From Actinomadura xylanilytica (GTDB taxonomy: Bacteria > Actinomycetota > Actinomycetes > Streptosporangiales > Streptosporangiaceae), in NCBI RefSeq assembly GCF_030283145.1, contig NZ_JASNWE010000001.1, forward strand, positions 2,154,276 to 2,218,275: a stretch of DNA of 64,000 bases, given 5' to 3'. Below, in pieces: positions 24,865-32,869 of this stretch. A program made the translations under genes and the position numbers. The notes beneath the pieces were generated by a model. The model saw only the letters and a list, made by a program, of their open reading frames with translations, had not been told where the DNA came from and ran no database searches. The stretch's first letter is position 1. Every line of letters begins with the position of its first letter.

Positions 24865-26097
24865 ATGCGACCCCACGTCGAACTCATCCAGGAGAACGAC
24901 TACGTCTGGCACGGCGCCGAACTCGTCGGCGGCGAAGGCCGGGCCAGCGAGCGTCGGCTGTCGGTGGACGAGGAGGACGGCTCCAGCTCGCTGCGGGTCG
25001 ACTTCCACACCCGCTGGGGCCGCGGACCCGGCATCCACCACGCCAACACCGAGTACTACGTGCTCGAAGGCGGGATGACCTACGGCGACCAGAAGATCGG
25101 CAAGGGCGGCTACGTGTACGCCCCCAAGGGCATCCCGGTCGAGGCGATCACCTTCGCCGAGGGCACCCGGGTCCTGCTCTACCGCGAGTACGGCGACGCC
25201 GGCTTCGACGCGGTGGACAGCGTCCGCGCGCCCGCCTGGGCCGACGCCCGCGAGGAGGTCATCGTCACCGACACCGAGGCGATGAACTGGGACGCGGTGC
25301 CGGTCGCGGGCCCGATGCCCGGCCTGTTCATCAAGTACCTGCACGTCGACCCGCACACCGGGTTCTACACCCGCCTCGTGCACGCCCAGGAGGGCTGGAC
25401 CGACCACCGCCTCGCGCACCACCCGTGCTACGAGGAGGCGTACACGATCCAGGGCCACATGGAGTACAACTTCGGCACCCTGGACCTCGGCACCTACTTC
25501 TTCCGTCCGGCCCGGGTCAAGCACGGCCACTTCACCAGTGAAGAGGGCGGCGCGACCTGGCTGATGCGCTCCGACGGCGAGCTGACGAACTGGTACACCC
25601 AGAACGAGTGGGTGCGCTGGGGCGGCGAGGCCGTCAACTACGGCCCGGACGAGGGCCGGATGCGCTGGTCGCAGTCGTCCCACGACCTGGCGTCCCGGCC
25701 GCCCCGCCGCAACGCCAAGAACATCCGCGAACTGGAGGAGTCGGTGGCCTTCCAGCGCTCGCTGGGCGCCCCCGACGCCGACTACGTCCCGCACGGCCGG
25801 GGCACCGACCCCAGCCTGATCGCCCTCGCCAAGGCCCTCGACGCGAAGGCCCTCCAGGCCGGCCATGGTCACGACCATGACCACGAGCACGACCATGACC
25901 ACGAGCACGCGCCGACGGCCGACTGGGGAGCCGACCCCGCGTCCCTGGAGCACACCGCCGAGCGGACCGACGAGCACAGCCACAACTGGGGCCAGGGCCG
26001 CGCCTGGGAGAAGGGCGAGCACATCCCCGCCCCCATCCTGTCCACCCTCCCCGTCCGCAGCCGCTCCGCCGGCCGCTGGGACGGCGACGGGATGTAG
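24865..26097 (+). CDS. Bicupin protein with His-rich metal-binding loop
   Basis: 410 residues from ATG 24865, eight bases after AGGAG. Two cupin domains are visible: HHANTEYYVLEGGMTYG at about 55-70 and HHPCYEEAYTIQGHMEYN near 190. Their His/Glu ligands suggest one metal each. Near 335 a stretch GHGHDHDHEHDHDHEH could hold nickel, zinc or iron for storage or delivery. Such bicupins include dioxygenases and isomerases, but no specific reaction is evident. It lies 52 bp after the ligase gene and is probably cotranscribed. A strong terminator follows. Confidence 0.8.
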   Translation: MRPHVELIQENDYVWHGAELVGGEGRASERRLSVDEEDGSSSLRVDFHTRWGRGPGIHHANTEYYVLEGGMTYGDQKIGKGGYVYAPKGIPVEAITFAEGTRVLLYREYGDAGFDAVDSVRAPAWADAREEVIVTDTEAMNWDAVPVAGPMPGLFIKYLHVDPHTGFYTRLVHAQEGWTDHRLAHHPCYEEAYTIQGHMEYNFGTLDLGTYFFRPARVKHGHFTSEEGGATWLMRSDGELTNWYTQNEWVRWGGEAVNYGPDEGRMRWSQSSHDLASRPPRRNAKNIRELEESVAFQRSLGAPDADYVPHGRGTDPSLIALAKALDAKALQAGHGHDHDHEHDHDHEHAPTADWGADPASLEHTAERTDEHSHNWGQGRAWEKGEHIPAPILSTLPVRSRSAGRWDGDGM

Positions 26098-26135
26098 TCC
26101 AGGGCCCTCCCCGGAGCAGCCCCGGGCGGGACCCG

Positions 26136-26186
26136 CGCGGAAGAGGGGCCGGAGCAACCCGGCCCCTCTTCCGCGTCCCCTTTTCT
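26136..26186 (+). terminator. Strong rho-independent terminator
   Basis: Perfect 17-bp stem CGCGGAAGAGGGGCCGG / complement (26136-26152 and 26159-26175) with loop AGCAAC, followed by TCCCCTTTTCTC. It ends the ligase-bicupin transcript. Confidence 0.85.
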
Positions 26187-26240
26187 CACGTTCCCTTTTC
26201 GCCCGCCCTTCCGCGTCCCCTTTTCGCGTCCCTTTTCGTG
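26170..26240. repeat. Degenerate CGTCCCCTTTTC repeats
   Basis: Four or five imperfect copies of C(G/A)T(C/T)CC(C)TTTTC follow the terminator head to tail (for example CGTCCCCTTTTCTC, CGTTCCCTTTTCGC, CGTCCCCTTTTCGC, CGTCCCTTTTCGT). They give a pyrimidine-only run on the plus strand just before the cysteine-rich peptide locus. Confidence 0.65.
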
Positions 26241-26279
26241 TTCAGAACACATCCTGAATATCTGCCGCGTTCCTTCCCC

Positions 26280-26307
26280 TTGCCAGCCGATTTCCGCCGC
26301 GTACCGT
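26280..26307 (+). promoter_or_regulatory. Candidate promoter of the Cys-rich peptide gene
   Basis: TTGCCA (26280-26285), a 16-bp spacer and TACCGT (26302-26307) give a plausible housekeeping promoter, with about 40 nt of leader before the ATG at 26355. The imperfect repeat TTCAG/CTGAA at 26241-26258 lies just upstream. Confidence 0.4.
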
Positions 26308-26354
26308 GCTGCACCAGAGGCCACAACCGGTTCTCCTGAGTGAAAGGCGGCGGC

Positions 26355-26540
26355 ATGGCACGAAGCGTTCTGAGGCTGGCCGACCAACTGGTGTCGAGGC
26401 TGGTCCCGCGCGCTGAAGCGTCCGCGGCCACACAGACCAAGTGCGTTTGCTGCGCCAGCACCTACTCCAAGATCTGCTACCGCGACTGCATCTCCGCGGT
26501 CTGCGAGCCCTGGGGCTGCCGGGCCTGCAACACCTGCTGA
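26355..26540 (+). CDS. Cys-rich secreted-peptide precursor candidate (9 Cys in 61 residues)
   Basis: MARSVLRLADQLVSRLVPR opens an amphipathic, basic, cysteine-free leader of about 29 residues (ending ASAATQTK). The last 32 residues hold nine cysteines at 30, 32, 33, 41, 45, 50, 55, 58 and 61, with one Trp (EPWGC) and a C-terminal CRACNTC. The layout, a short leader and a dense core ending right at the stop, is that of a RiPP or disulfide-rich peptide precursor. ATG 26355 is chosen because AAAGG lies 8 nt upstream. A hairpin and a MauE-type gene follow directly. I recognise no named family. The odd number of cysteines suggests a dimer, a metal or a free thiol. A zinc-binding peptide is the main alternative. 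Confidence 0.65.
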   Translation: MARSVLRLADQLVSRLVPRAEASAATQTKCVCCASTYSKICYRDCISAVCEPWGCRACNTC

Positions 26541-26550
26541 GCGGGCCGGG

Positions 26551-26584
26551 CGGGTGGGGGCGGCGAACGGGCCGCCCCCACCCG
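26551..26584 (+). terminator. Attenuator-type hairpin between peptide and mauE-like genes
   Basis: Perfect 14-bp stem (CGGGTGGGGGCGGC, 26551-26564; complement 26571-26584) with loop GAACGG, starting 10 bp after the peptide stop. No T tract follows, so partial read-through is likely. This would give more peptide mRNA than membrane-protein mRNA, a common arrangement after precursor genes. Confidence 0.65.
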
Positions 26585-26624
26585 CGCGTCCCGGTCAGGT
26601 CATGTCGCGGTGGAAGGAGTCCGG

Positions 26625-27173
26625 GTGGCCGATCTGATCGTCTTCGCGGTGGCGGTCCTGCTCGCGGAGGTCTTCGCGGTCTCCGCGGCGGGCAAGATAC
26701 GCGGCCGGACGGCCTTCGCCGGCTTCGCCGGTTCGGTCCCCCGGCTGGTGCCGCGGCTGCCCGCGCGCCCGGCGGCGGTCGCGGTGCTCGCCGGAGAGTT
26801 GGCGACGCCGCCGCTGCTGCTGATCGCCCCGGCCGCCGGGTTCGCCCTCGCCGCGCTGCTGCTGGCCGCCTTCGGCGCCGCCATCGGCGCCGCGCTGCGG
26901 ACGGGCCGCCGGGCCCCGTGCCGCTGCTTCAGCACGTCCGCGGCCCCGCTCGGCCCGGCCCACCTGGTCCGCGCCGCGCTGCTCGCGGCGCTGGCCGCCG
27001 CGGGCGCCGCCGGCGTCCTGCTGACTGGGCCGACCAGCACGCTGTTCGCGCTGCTCGGCGGCGCCGAGGCCAGCGGACTGGCGGTCGCCGCCGCCGCCGG
27101 GAGCGCGCTCGCCGTCGTGGCGGTCTTCCTCGACGACCTGGTGTTCCTGTTCGGCGATCCCGGAAGGATCTGA
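26625..27173 (+). CDS. MauE/DoxX-like redox membrane protein
   Basis: 182 residues from GTG 26625, five bases after AAGGAG. Four to five hydrophobic segments alternate with short Arg loops. The N-terminal VFAVSAAGKIRGRTAFAGFAGSVPRL and the loop RRAPCRCFSTSAAPLG, with a C-x-C-F motif, match MauE. MauE is needed to mature the heavily disulfide-bonded small subunit of methylamine dehydrogenase and is related to membrane proteins that drive disulfide formation. No mau structural genes are present here. The obvious client is the nine-cysteine peptide encoded immediately upstream (inference). Confidence 0.82.
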   Translation: MADLIVFAVAVLLAEVFAVSAAGKIRGRTAFAGFAGSVPRLVPRLPARPAAVAVLAGELATPPLLLIAPAAGFALAALLLAAFGAAIGAALRTGRRAPCRCFSTSAAPLGPAHLVRAALLAALAAAGAAGVLLTGPTSTLFALLGGAEASGLAVAAAAGSALAVVAVFLDDLVFLFGDPGRI

Positions 27174-27225
27174 TCGCGGACGGGCACCAGCGGATCCCTG
27201 CTGTTCGACCACCACCGGGCGGGCA

Positions 27226-27300
27226 CGCGCCCTGATGGCGCTGGACGGGACCTACGCCCGGCTGTTCACCCTCCAGGCCGCCGGATACGAGACGAGCTCT
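27226..27300 (+). pseudogene. C-terminal stub of an ABC exporter
   Basis: LMALDGTYARLFTLQAAGYE is the standard last segment of permease-ATPase fused exporters, which end ...YA-x-LF-x-LQA-x-GY. Nothing upstream in this frame resembles the Walker or signature motifs; the preceding codons read as unrelated sequence. About 95 percent of the gene is therefore missing. Such exporters commonly accompany RiPP precursor genes. Confidence 0.7.
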
Positions 27301-27339
27301 CATGATCGGGCCAGTGGTGGCGGGCGCCGCCCGCGCTCC

Positions 27340-27525
27340 GGCCCGGTGCCGAGGAACGCGGTGCCGGCGCTGGCGGCGGTGCCCGAGCGGGCGGTCCCGG
27401 ACGGCCGGCTGGTCGCCGTCGGCGACGACCCGTCCGCCAGCAGCGACTCACGTGAGCTCGGCTACTTCCACGGGGACCTCCTGCTCGGCGTGGTGCTGAG
27501 GAGGCTGCCGGCCGAGCCCGGATGA
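27340..27525 (+). pseudogene. C-terminal fragment of an S26 signal peptidase-like protein
   Basis: In the same frame as the ABC stub, VPDGRLVAVGDDPSASSD followed by SRELGYFHGDLLLGVVLRRL matches the last conserved box of type I signal peptidases (GDN-x3-S-x-DSR-x2-G, then a strand ending in GVV-R). The N-terminal membrane anchor and the boxes with the catalytic Ser and Lys are absent. The fragment cannot be an active protease. It is best read as a remnant of a peptidase that once belonged to the peptide locus. Confidence 0.6.
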
Positions 27526-27680
27526 GAACGCGGTGTGCCGCCTCCCGCTATGAGTACCCGGTGGAGAGCACGCCGTAGCTCATGGGACCGACGCGAGCGC
27601 GCCGGGGATGACGTGCGGCCACCCGGATCCTGGACGGGGCGGAGGCGGCCGGTGGCCTTTGGGGCACCGGCCGCTCGTGG

Positions 27681-28097
27681 TCAGCCGCAGTGGACCTTCT
27701 TCACGTTCCGGTAGTAGCTCCGGCTGGAGAAGATGCCACCGGTGAGGTTGAGGCACTTGCCCTTGGCCTCGAGGTAGACCGGGCCCGCGTAGTACTTGTA
27801 GGCGCCGTCGTCGTGGACGCTGACGGTCGAGCCGTCGGTCGCGTACATGATGATCTGCTTCCAGCCGGCCACTCCGGGATCGGTCCCGTAGGTGAGCGCG
27901 CAGTTCTTGCCGTTGGAGGAGTTGTAGTACAGCTCGATGCTGCCGACCTTGAAGCTGTCACCGATGTTGTAGACGTCGATGCGCGAGTAGCCGGCACCGC
28001 AGGGGCCCGCGGCGTTCGCGGGGGGCGCGCCCAGGGTGAGGACACTGGCGGCGGTCACTGCCGCGGCACCGGCCGCGGTCATTCGCTTGCTGCGCAT
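27681..28097 (-). CDS. Secreted protein, spore-associated protein A-like
   Basis: 138 residues from ATG 28097, six bases after AAGGGA. The Sec signal peptide (MRSKRMTAAG, a hydrophobic core and PPANAA before GPCG) is clear. The mature ~110 residues are Tyr- and Gly-rich with four cysteines, and match the pattern CGAGYSRIDVYNIGDS then CALTYG of small spore-associated actinobacterial proteins. No enzyme motif is seen. A beta-sheet-rich extracellular protein is expected. It has its own promoter region and is not obviously part of either neighbouring operon. Confidence 0.75.
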   Translation of the reverse strand: MRSKRMTAAGAAAVTAASVLTLGAPPANAAGPCGAGYSRIDVYNIGDSFKVGSIELYYNSSNGKNCALTYGTDPGVAGWKQIIMYATDGSTVSVHDDGAYKYYAGPVYLEAKGKCLNLTGGIFSSRSYYRNVKKVHCG

Positions 28098-28225
28098 GGA
28101 GGACGTCCCTTCGCCGATCACCATGACCGGCCTCGGGCGTCATGATCGCGGTGACATTTCGGACCCGGCAAGGGCCCGGGGGCCCAAGGTCCGCCCCGGG
28201 CCGCGGCCCGGGGCGAACGTGCAGG

Positions 28226-28957
28226 TCAGGCCGCGGATTCGCCGCCCAGGTAGAGGGTCTTGACCATGGGGTCGGCCTCCACTTCGGCGGCGGTTCCGGA
28301 CAGTCCGATGCGGCCCCGTTCCAGGACGTAGGCGCGGTCGGCCAGCTTCAGGGCGATCATGGCGAGCTGCTCGACGAGGAGCACCGACATGCCGCGTTCG
28401 GCGTGGAGGCGCTTGACGTAGGAGAACAGCTCGGCGGCCTTGAGCGGGGCCAGGCCGAGGGACGGCTCGTCCAGGACGAGGAGCTTCGGTTCGCTCATGA
28501 GGGCCCGGCCGACGGCGAGCATCTGCGCCTCGCCGCCGGACAGGGTGCCCGCCGCCTGGTCCCGGCGTTCGGCCAGGCGGGGGAACAGCTCCAGGACCTC
28601 GTCCATCAGCGTCTGGGTGCGGGCGCGGCTGCGGCGCAGCGGGAAGCTCCCGAGCTGGAGGTTCTCCAGCACGGTGTGGTCGGGGAAGATCCGGCGGCCC
28701 TCCGGGACGTGCCCGATGCCGAGGCCGGTGCGGCGCCAGCCGGGGACCTTCGTGACGTCCTTCCCCGCGAACACGACCGTCCCGGCGGACGGCTTCAGCA
28801 GGCCCGACAGCACCTTGAGGGTGGTGCTCTTGCCGGCGCCGTTCGGGCCGAGCAGGACGACGAACTCGCCCTCCCCCACCGTCACGCCGACCTCGTCCAG
28901 GACGCGGACGCCGCCGTAGCCGGCCTTGATTCCGCTCATCTCCAGCAGCGCGGTCAC
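28226..28957 (-). CDS. livF: Branched-chain amino acid-type ABC importer, ATPase 2
   Basis: 243 residues from GTG 28957, overlapping the previous stop (GTGA). Walker A is GPNGAGKST, the signature reads LSGGEAQMLAVGRAL, Walker B LLVLDEPSLGL and the switch His is replaced by the family-typical VEQ. LivF-type subunits pair with LivG to drive import through LivH/LivM. Last gene of the four-gene importer operon. Confidence 0.92.
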   Translation of the reverse strand: MTALLEMSGIKAGYGGVRVLDEVGVTVGEGEFVVLLGPNGAGKSTTLKVLSGLLKPSAGTVVFAGKDVTKVPGWRRTGLGIGHVPEGRRIFPDHTVLENLQLGSFPLRRSRARTQTLMDEVLELFPRLAERRDQAAGTLSGGEAQMLAVGRALMSEPKLLVLDEPSLGLAPLKAAELFSYVKRLHAERGMSVLLVEQLAMIALKLADRAYVLERGRIGLSGTAAEVEADPMVKTLYLGGESAA

Positions 28958-30783
28958 GTCAGGTCCTCCACCAGGTCGGGGCGGCCCAGGTAGGCGTCCA
29001 GCACCTGGGGATCGGCGCGGACGTCGGCGGGCGGACCGCAGGCGATCACCTTGCCGCTGTCGATGACGGTGAGCCGGTCGCAGACGTCCATGACGAAGTC
29101 CATGTTGTGCTCGATCAGCACCACCGCGAGGCCGTGGTCGCGGAACGCGCGGCAGAGCCGGGTGAGGGCGTCGATCTCGGCGGGGACCAGACCGGTGGCG
29201 GGCTCGTCCAGGATCAGCACCCGGGGTCCGGACGCCACGGCGCGGACGACCTCCAGGAGGCGCTTCTGCCCGTGCGAGAGGTCCCCGGCGAGCTGCCCGG
29301 CGCGTCCGCCCAGGCCGGCGAACGCCAGGAGCTCGGCGGCCTCGGCGCGGGAGGCGCGTTCGCGCCGCCGGTACGCCGGGAGCCGCAGGACGGCCGAGAT
29401 CCAGCCGTAGTCCTCGCGCCCGCGCATCCCGGTGAGGACGTTGTCGAGCACCGACTGCTGCGCGAACAGGTGCGGGACCTGGAAGACGCGGGTGACGCCG
29501 CTCTCGGCGACGGCCCACGGCCGGTCCGGGGCGGGCTCGCCGCAGATCAGCACCTCGCCCGCGTCCACCTTGTGGAACCGGGTGAGGCAGGCGACGGTGG
29601 TGGACTTGCCGGAGCCGTTCGGCCCGATGATGCCGTGCACGCTGCCCGCGGCCACCGACACGTCGACGCCGTCGACGGCCTTGACGCCGCCGAAGTGCTT
29701 GACCAGGCCGCGTCCCTCCAGGGCGGGGACCTCGCGGTCGACGGCGCCCGGCAGCACCGATTCGGGCAGCCCGCCGGACGGTTCGGCGTCGGTGCCGTCC
29801 GGCGGCCGGCCGAACCGGCTGCCCCGCCAGGTGCCGACCACGCCCTTGGGGATCACCATCATGGCGATCAGCAGGGTGAGGCCGAGGAACAGCGTGGTGT
29901 AGCGGGCGTAGTCCTTGATCAGCTCGACCACCACGGCGATCACCGCGACGCCGAGCACCGGGCCGGCCAGGGTGCCGATGCCGCCGAGGAACAGCCCGAC
30001 GAAGAACACCAGGCCGTTGTCGAGCAGCCCGACGTCGGGGTTGATGAACCCGAGCTGCAACGCGTACAGCCCGCCGGCGAGCCCGGCGATCGCGCCGGCC
30101 AGGGTGAAGACCAGCACCTTGGTGCGGGTGGGCCTGATGCCCATGGCCGAGGCGGTGTCGGTGCTCTCCTTCACCGCCATCACCGCGCGGCCGACGCCGC
30201 TGCGGACCAGGTTGCGCTGGACGATGTAGGTGAGGACCAGGGCCAGGAGGGTGACGTAGTAGAACGCGGTCTTGGACAGCCCGCCCGGGGTCACCCCGAC
30301 GATGCCGTTGACCCCGTCGGTGACCGCCTCCCAGGACTTGCCGCCCTCCACCACGATCAGGTTGGCGGCCAGGGTGATCATGCCGAAGTAGAGGTATGTC
30401 GCGCGGAGGCTGATCACCAGGACCAGGGCGGAGAAGGCCGCGCCGAGCGCCATCGCCAGCGCGACCCCGACGAGCCAGGGCAGCCCGGCCTTAACGGTGG
30501 TGTACGCGACGGCGTAGCCGCCGAGCAGCTGCATGCCGGTGTGCATCATCGACAGCAGCCCGCCGTACCCCATCGACATGTTCAGCGAGATCGTGAGGAT
30601 CGCACTGATCGCGGCGGACGCGACGATGCCGTTGTAGTACGAGGCGTTGTAGCTGTAGAAGTCGGTGAGCGAGGGCCAGGCGAGCAGCAGCGCAGCGGCG
30701 ACCGCCGTCAGCCCCGCGGGCAGCCACCGCATCGCCCTGGTCAGGGCCGACGCTCGCGCGGGTGCGCTCATCGGTGCGCTCAT
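28954..30783 (-). CDS. Fused LivM permease-LivG ATPase
   Basis: 609 residues. Residues 1-340 are a LivM-type permease with about ten membrane segments (SLNMSMGYGGLLSMMHTGMQ, GLALAGAIAGLAGGLYALQLGFINPD-like region). After a Pro/Gly/Glu linker (RFGRPPDGTDAEPSGG), residues ~375-609 are a LivG-type ATPase with GPNGSGKST, signature LSHGQKRLLEV and LILDEPATGL. The start overlaps the livH stop (ATGA). The fusion fixes one permease and one ATPase per polypeptide. Substrates of this transporter class in catabolic islands are often aromatic or dicarboxylic acids rather than amino acids. Confidence 0.9.
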   Translation of the reverse strand: MSAPMSAPARASALTRAMRWLPAGLTAVAAALLLAWPSLTDFYSYNASYYNGIVASAAISAILTISLNMSMGYGGLLSMMHTGMQLLGGYAVAYTTVKAGLPWLVGVALAMALGAAFSALVLVISLRATYLYFGMITLAANLIVVEGGKSWEAVTDGVNGIVGVTPGGLSKTAFYYVTLLALVLTYIVQRNLVRSGVGRAVMAVKESTDTASAMGIRPTRTKVLVFTLAGAIAGLAGGLYALQLGFINPDVGLLDNGLVFFVGLFLGGIGTLAGPVLGVAVIAVVVELIKDYARYTTLFLGLTLLIAMMVIPKGVVGTWRGSRFGRPPDGTDAEPSGGLPESVLPGAVDREVPALEGRGLVKHFGGVKAVDGVDVSVAAGSVHGIIGPNGSGKSTTVACLTRFHKVDAGEVLICGEPAPDRPWAVAESGVTRVFQVPHLFAQQSVLDNVLTGMRGREDYGWISAVLRLPAYRRRERASRAEAAELLAFAGLGGRAGQLAGDLSHGQKRLLEVVRAVASGPRVLILDEPATGLVPAEIDALTRLCRAFRDHGLAVVLIEHNMDFVMDVCDRLTVIDSGKVIACGPPADVRADPQVLDAYLGRPDLVEDLT

Positions 30784-31652
30784 CAGTGCGCCTCCATCGG
30801 CTTGCCGAACAGACCGGAGGGGAAGGCCACCAGGATCAGCGCGAGCAGCCCGAAGACCACGAAGTCGCCGATGGTGGCGCTGGTCAGGTTGCGGATGACC
30901 GCGTCCAGCAGGCCGACGATCATGCCGCCGGCCAGCGCGCCGCGCGGCGAGCCGACGCCGCCGATCACCGCGGCGGTGAACCCCTTGATGGTGAACACCA
31001 GCCCCGAGGCCGGTCCGATGAACAGGATCGGCGCGGCCAGCACGCCGGCGAAGGCGCAGATCACCGCGGCGATCACGAAGCTGAGCAGCACGATCCGGCG
31101 GACCGGGATGCCCATGATCACGGCGGCGTCGGCGTCGTGCGAGGCCGCCCGGATGGCGCGCCCGTAGGCGGTGAGCCGCAGGAAGGCGTCGTAGCCGGCG
31201 ACCACCACGATCGCGACCGCGATCGTCAGGAGCTGCTGCCAGGAGATCCGCTGCCCGAAGATGTCCAGGAAGCCGGACACCAGCGCCTTGGGCCGCAGCG
31301 CGTCCACGTCGTAGAAGCGGAGCGTGAACAGCGCCTGGAAGATCATCGCGGCGGCCAGCGTCGCGATGATCCAGGCGTACCGGGAGCCGGACAGCCGCAC
31401 CGGAAGCATGATCATTCGCTCGGTCAGCAGCCCCATCACCACGCCGAGCCCGAGCGTGAGGGCCAGCGCGGCCGGCCAGCCCCAGTGCCACAGCGCGACG
31501 ACCTGGTAGCTGATCGCCGCACCGAGCACGATCGGCTCGCCCTGGGCGAAGTTCATCACCCGGGTCGGCTGGAAGACGATCGCCAGGGCGAGCGCGACCA
31601 GCGCGTAGATCGCCCCGGCGAACAGCCCGTCGATCCAGACCTGAGCGCTCAC
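30783..31652 (-). CDS. livH: Branched-chain amino acid-type ABC importer, permease 1
   Basis: 289 residues from GTG 31652, overlapping the binding-protein stop (GTGA). Seven to eight membrane helices, with LFAGAIYALVALALAIVFQPTRVMNFAQGE and the coupling loop AIRAASHDADAAVIMGIPV, both typical of LivH. It forms the translocation channel with the LivM half of the fusion protein. Confidence 0.92.
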   Translation of the reverse strand: MSAQVWIDGLFAGAIYALVALALAIVFQPTRVMNFAQGEPIVLGAAISYQVVALWHWGWPAALALTLGLGVVMGLLTERMIMLPVRLSGSRYAWIIATLAAAMIFQALFTLRFYDVDALRPKALVSGFLDIFGQRISWQQLLTIAVAIVVVAGYDAFLRLTAYGRAIRAASHDADAAVIMGIPVRRIVLLSFVIAAVICAFAGVLAAPILFIGPASGLVFTIKGFTAAVIGGVGSPRGALAGGMIVGLLDAVIRNLTSATIGDFVVFGLLALILVAFPSGLFGKPMEAH

Positions 31653-32839
31653 GACGAGGAGATCTCCTTGGTGAACCAGCCCTTGGCGTCCTTGCTCCAC
31701 TGGTAGAGGTGGACCTCGTTGTAGAACTCGTGGGTCTTGCCGGGCTTGACGGCGTTGCCGGACGGGGTCTGCTCGGCGGTGAGGTCGAGCGCCTCGATGG
31801 CGGGGGCGACCTTCTCGGCGTCGGTGCTCTTGACGGCCTTCACCGCCTGCTCGAACGCGAACAGGCAGTCGGCGGTGATGGCCGCGCCCTTCGGCGAGGT
31901 CGCGCCGGTCTTCGGGCCGACGTTCTTGCCGTACTTGGCCTCGATCGCCTTGATGTGCTCCAGGTAGCCCGGCTTCCACTGGGCCCGGTCGATGCGCTCG
32001 GGGTACTGGTAGAGGGGGGCGGGGAAGACCGCGCCGTCGGCGGCGTCACCGGCGGCCTCGACGAACGAGATGTTCTGCATGCCCGAGCCGCCGCCGACGA
32101 GCTTGCCCTTGAAGCCGATCTCCGCCGCGGCGGCCATCGTCTTGGAGCCGCCCGCGCTGCTGGAGACCATGATGGCGCCGGCGTTCTTGAACTTCTCGAC
32201 GTAGGCGCGGTGGCTCTGGTCGTCGGCCCGGTTCGTCTGGTAGCCGAGGTACTTGATGCCCGCCTTCGGCAGCATCTCCTTCAGCGCGGCGTCGGTGTTC
32301 TTGCCGGTGTCGTCGGCCTCGTAGACCAGGCCGAGGGACTTGACGCCCTCCTGCTTCAGCCAGCCGACGACCTTCTCGGCGTCCAGCAGGAACGGGTCCT
32401 GCGAGCGGAAGCCGTACTTCAGCTCGGCGAAACTGCCGGTGGAGACGGCCGGCTGGCAGTTGAGCTTCTTGTTCTTCTCGTAGGTGCCCTTGGCCGCGTC
32501 GTAGAACGCGGTCAGCGACGGGCCGATGACCAGCTTCACCGCGTCGTTGCCGGCCAGCTCGTTGGCGGCCTGGACGGCCTTGCCGGGGTCGAGCGCCGAG
32601 TCGCGGACGATCAGCTTGAGCTTGGCGCCGTCGATCCCGCCGGTGGCGTTGATCTTCTCGATCTGCACGTTCAGCGAGTTCTGCTGGGAGATCCCGAGGA
32701 CCGCGAAGGGACCGCTCATCGGGGAGATGAGGCCCACCTGGATCTCCGGCTTGCCGTCGGCGCTCTTTCCCGAACATCCGGTCGCGGTCACGGCGAGCGC
32801 CGCGAGTCCCGCGACGGCCGTGACGACTGATCTGCGCAT
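31649..32839 (-). CDS. ABC-importer substrate-binding lipoprotein (LivJ/K type)
   Basis: 396 residues from ATG 32839 after GGAGGTG. A lipoprotein signal (MRRSVVTAVAGLAALAVTATGC) is followed by a type I periplasmic-binding fold: VGLISPMSGPFAVLG, VIGPSLTAFYDAAKG and VYEADDTGKNTDAALKEML. First gene of the importer operon. Two putative operators lie 30-100 bp upstream, one IclR-like and one GntR-like, so uptake is probably controlled with the catabolic genes. The ligand is unknown. Confidence 0.92.
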   Translation of the reverse strand: MRRSVVTAVAGLAALAVTATGCSGKSADGKPEIQVGLISPMSGPFAVLGISQQNSLNVQIEKINATGGIDGAKLKLIVRDSALDPGKAVQAANELAGNDAVKLVIGPSLTAFYDAAKGTYEKNKKLNCQPAVSTGSFAELKYGFRSQDPFLLDAEKVVGWLKQEGVKSLGLVYEADDTGKNTDAALKEMLPKAGIKYLGYQTNRADDQSHRAYVEKFKNAGAIMVSSSAGGSKTMAAAAEIGFKGKLVGGGSGMQNISFVEAAGDAADGAVFPAPLYQYPERIDRAQWKPGYLEHIKAIEAKYGKNVGPKTGATSPKGAAITADCLFAFEQAVKAVKSTDAEKVAPAIEALDLTAEQTPSGNAVKPGKTHEFYNEVHLYQWSKDAKGWFTKEISSS

Positions 32840-32869
32840 CTGCACCTCCACCAGGATGTTCCTTTTCTC

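Noticed and set aside
26355..26540. Cys-rich peptide as methylamine dehydrogenase light chain
   Set aside because: Too short, lacks the second Trp and the secretion signal of MauA, and no heavy-chain gene is present.
26355..26540. Cys-rich peptide as substrate of the synthetase at 1296
   Set aside because: Twenty-two kb apart, no class III/IV leader motif, and the hairpin/MauE context explains it better.
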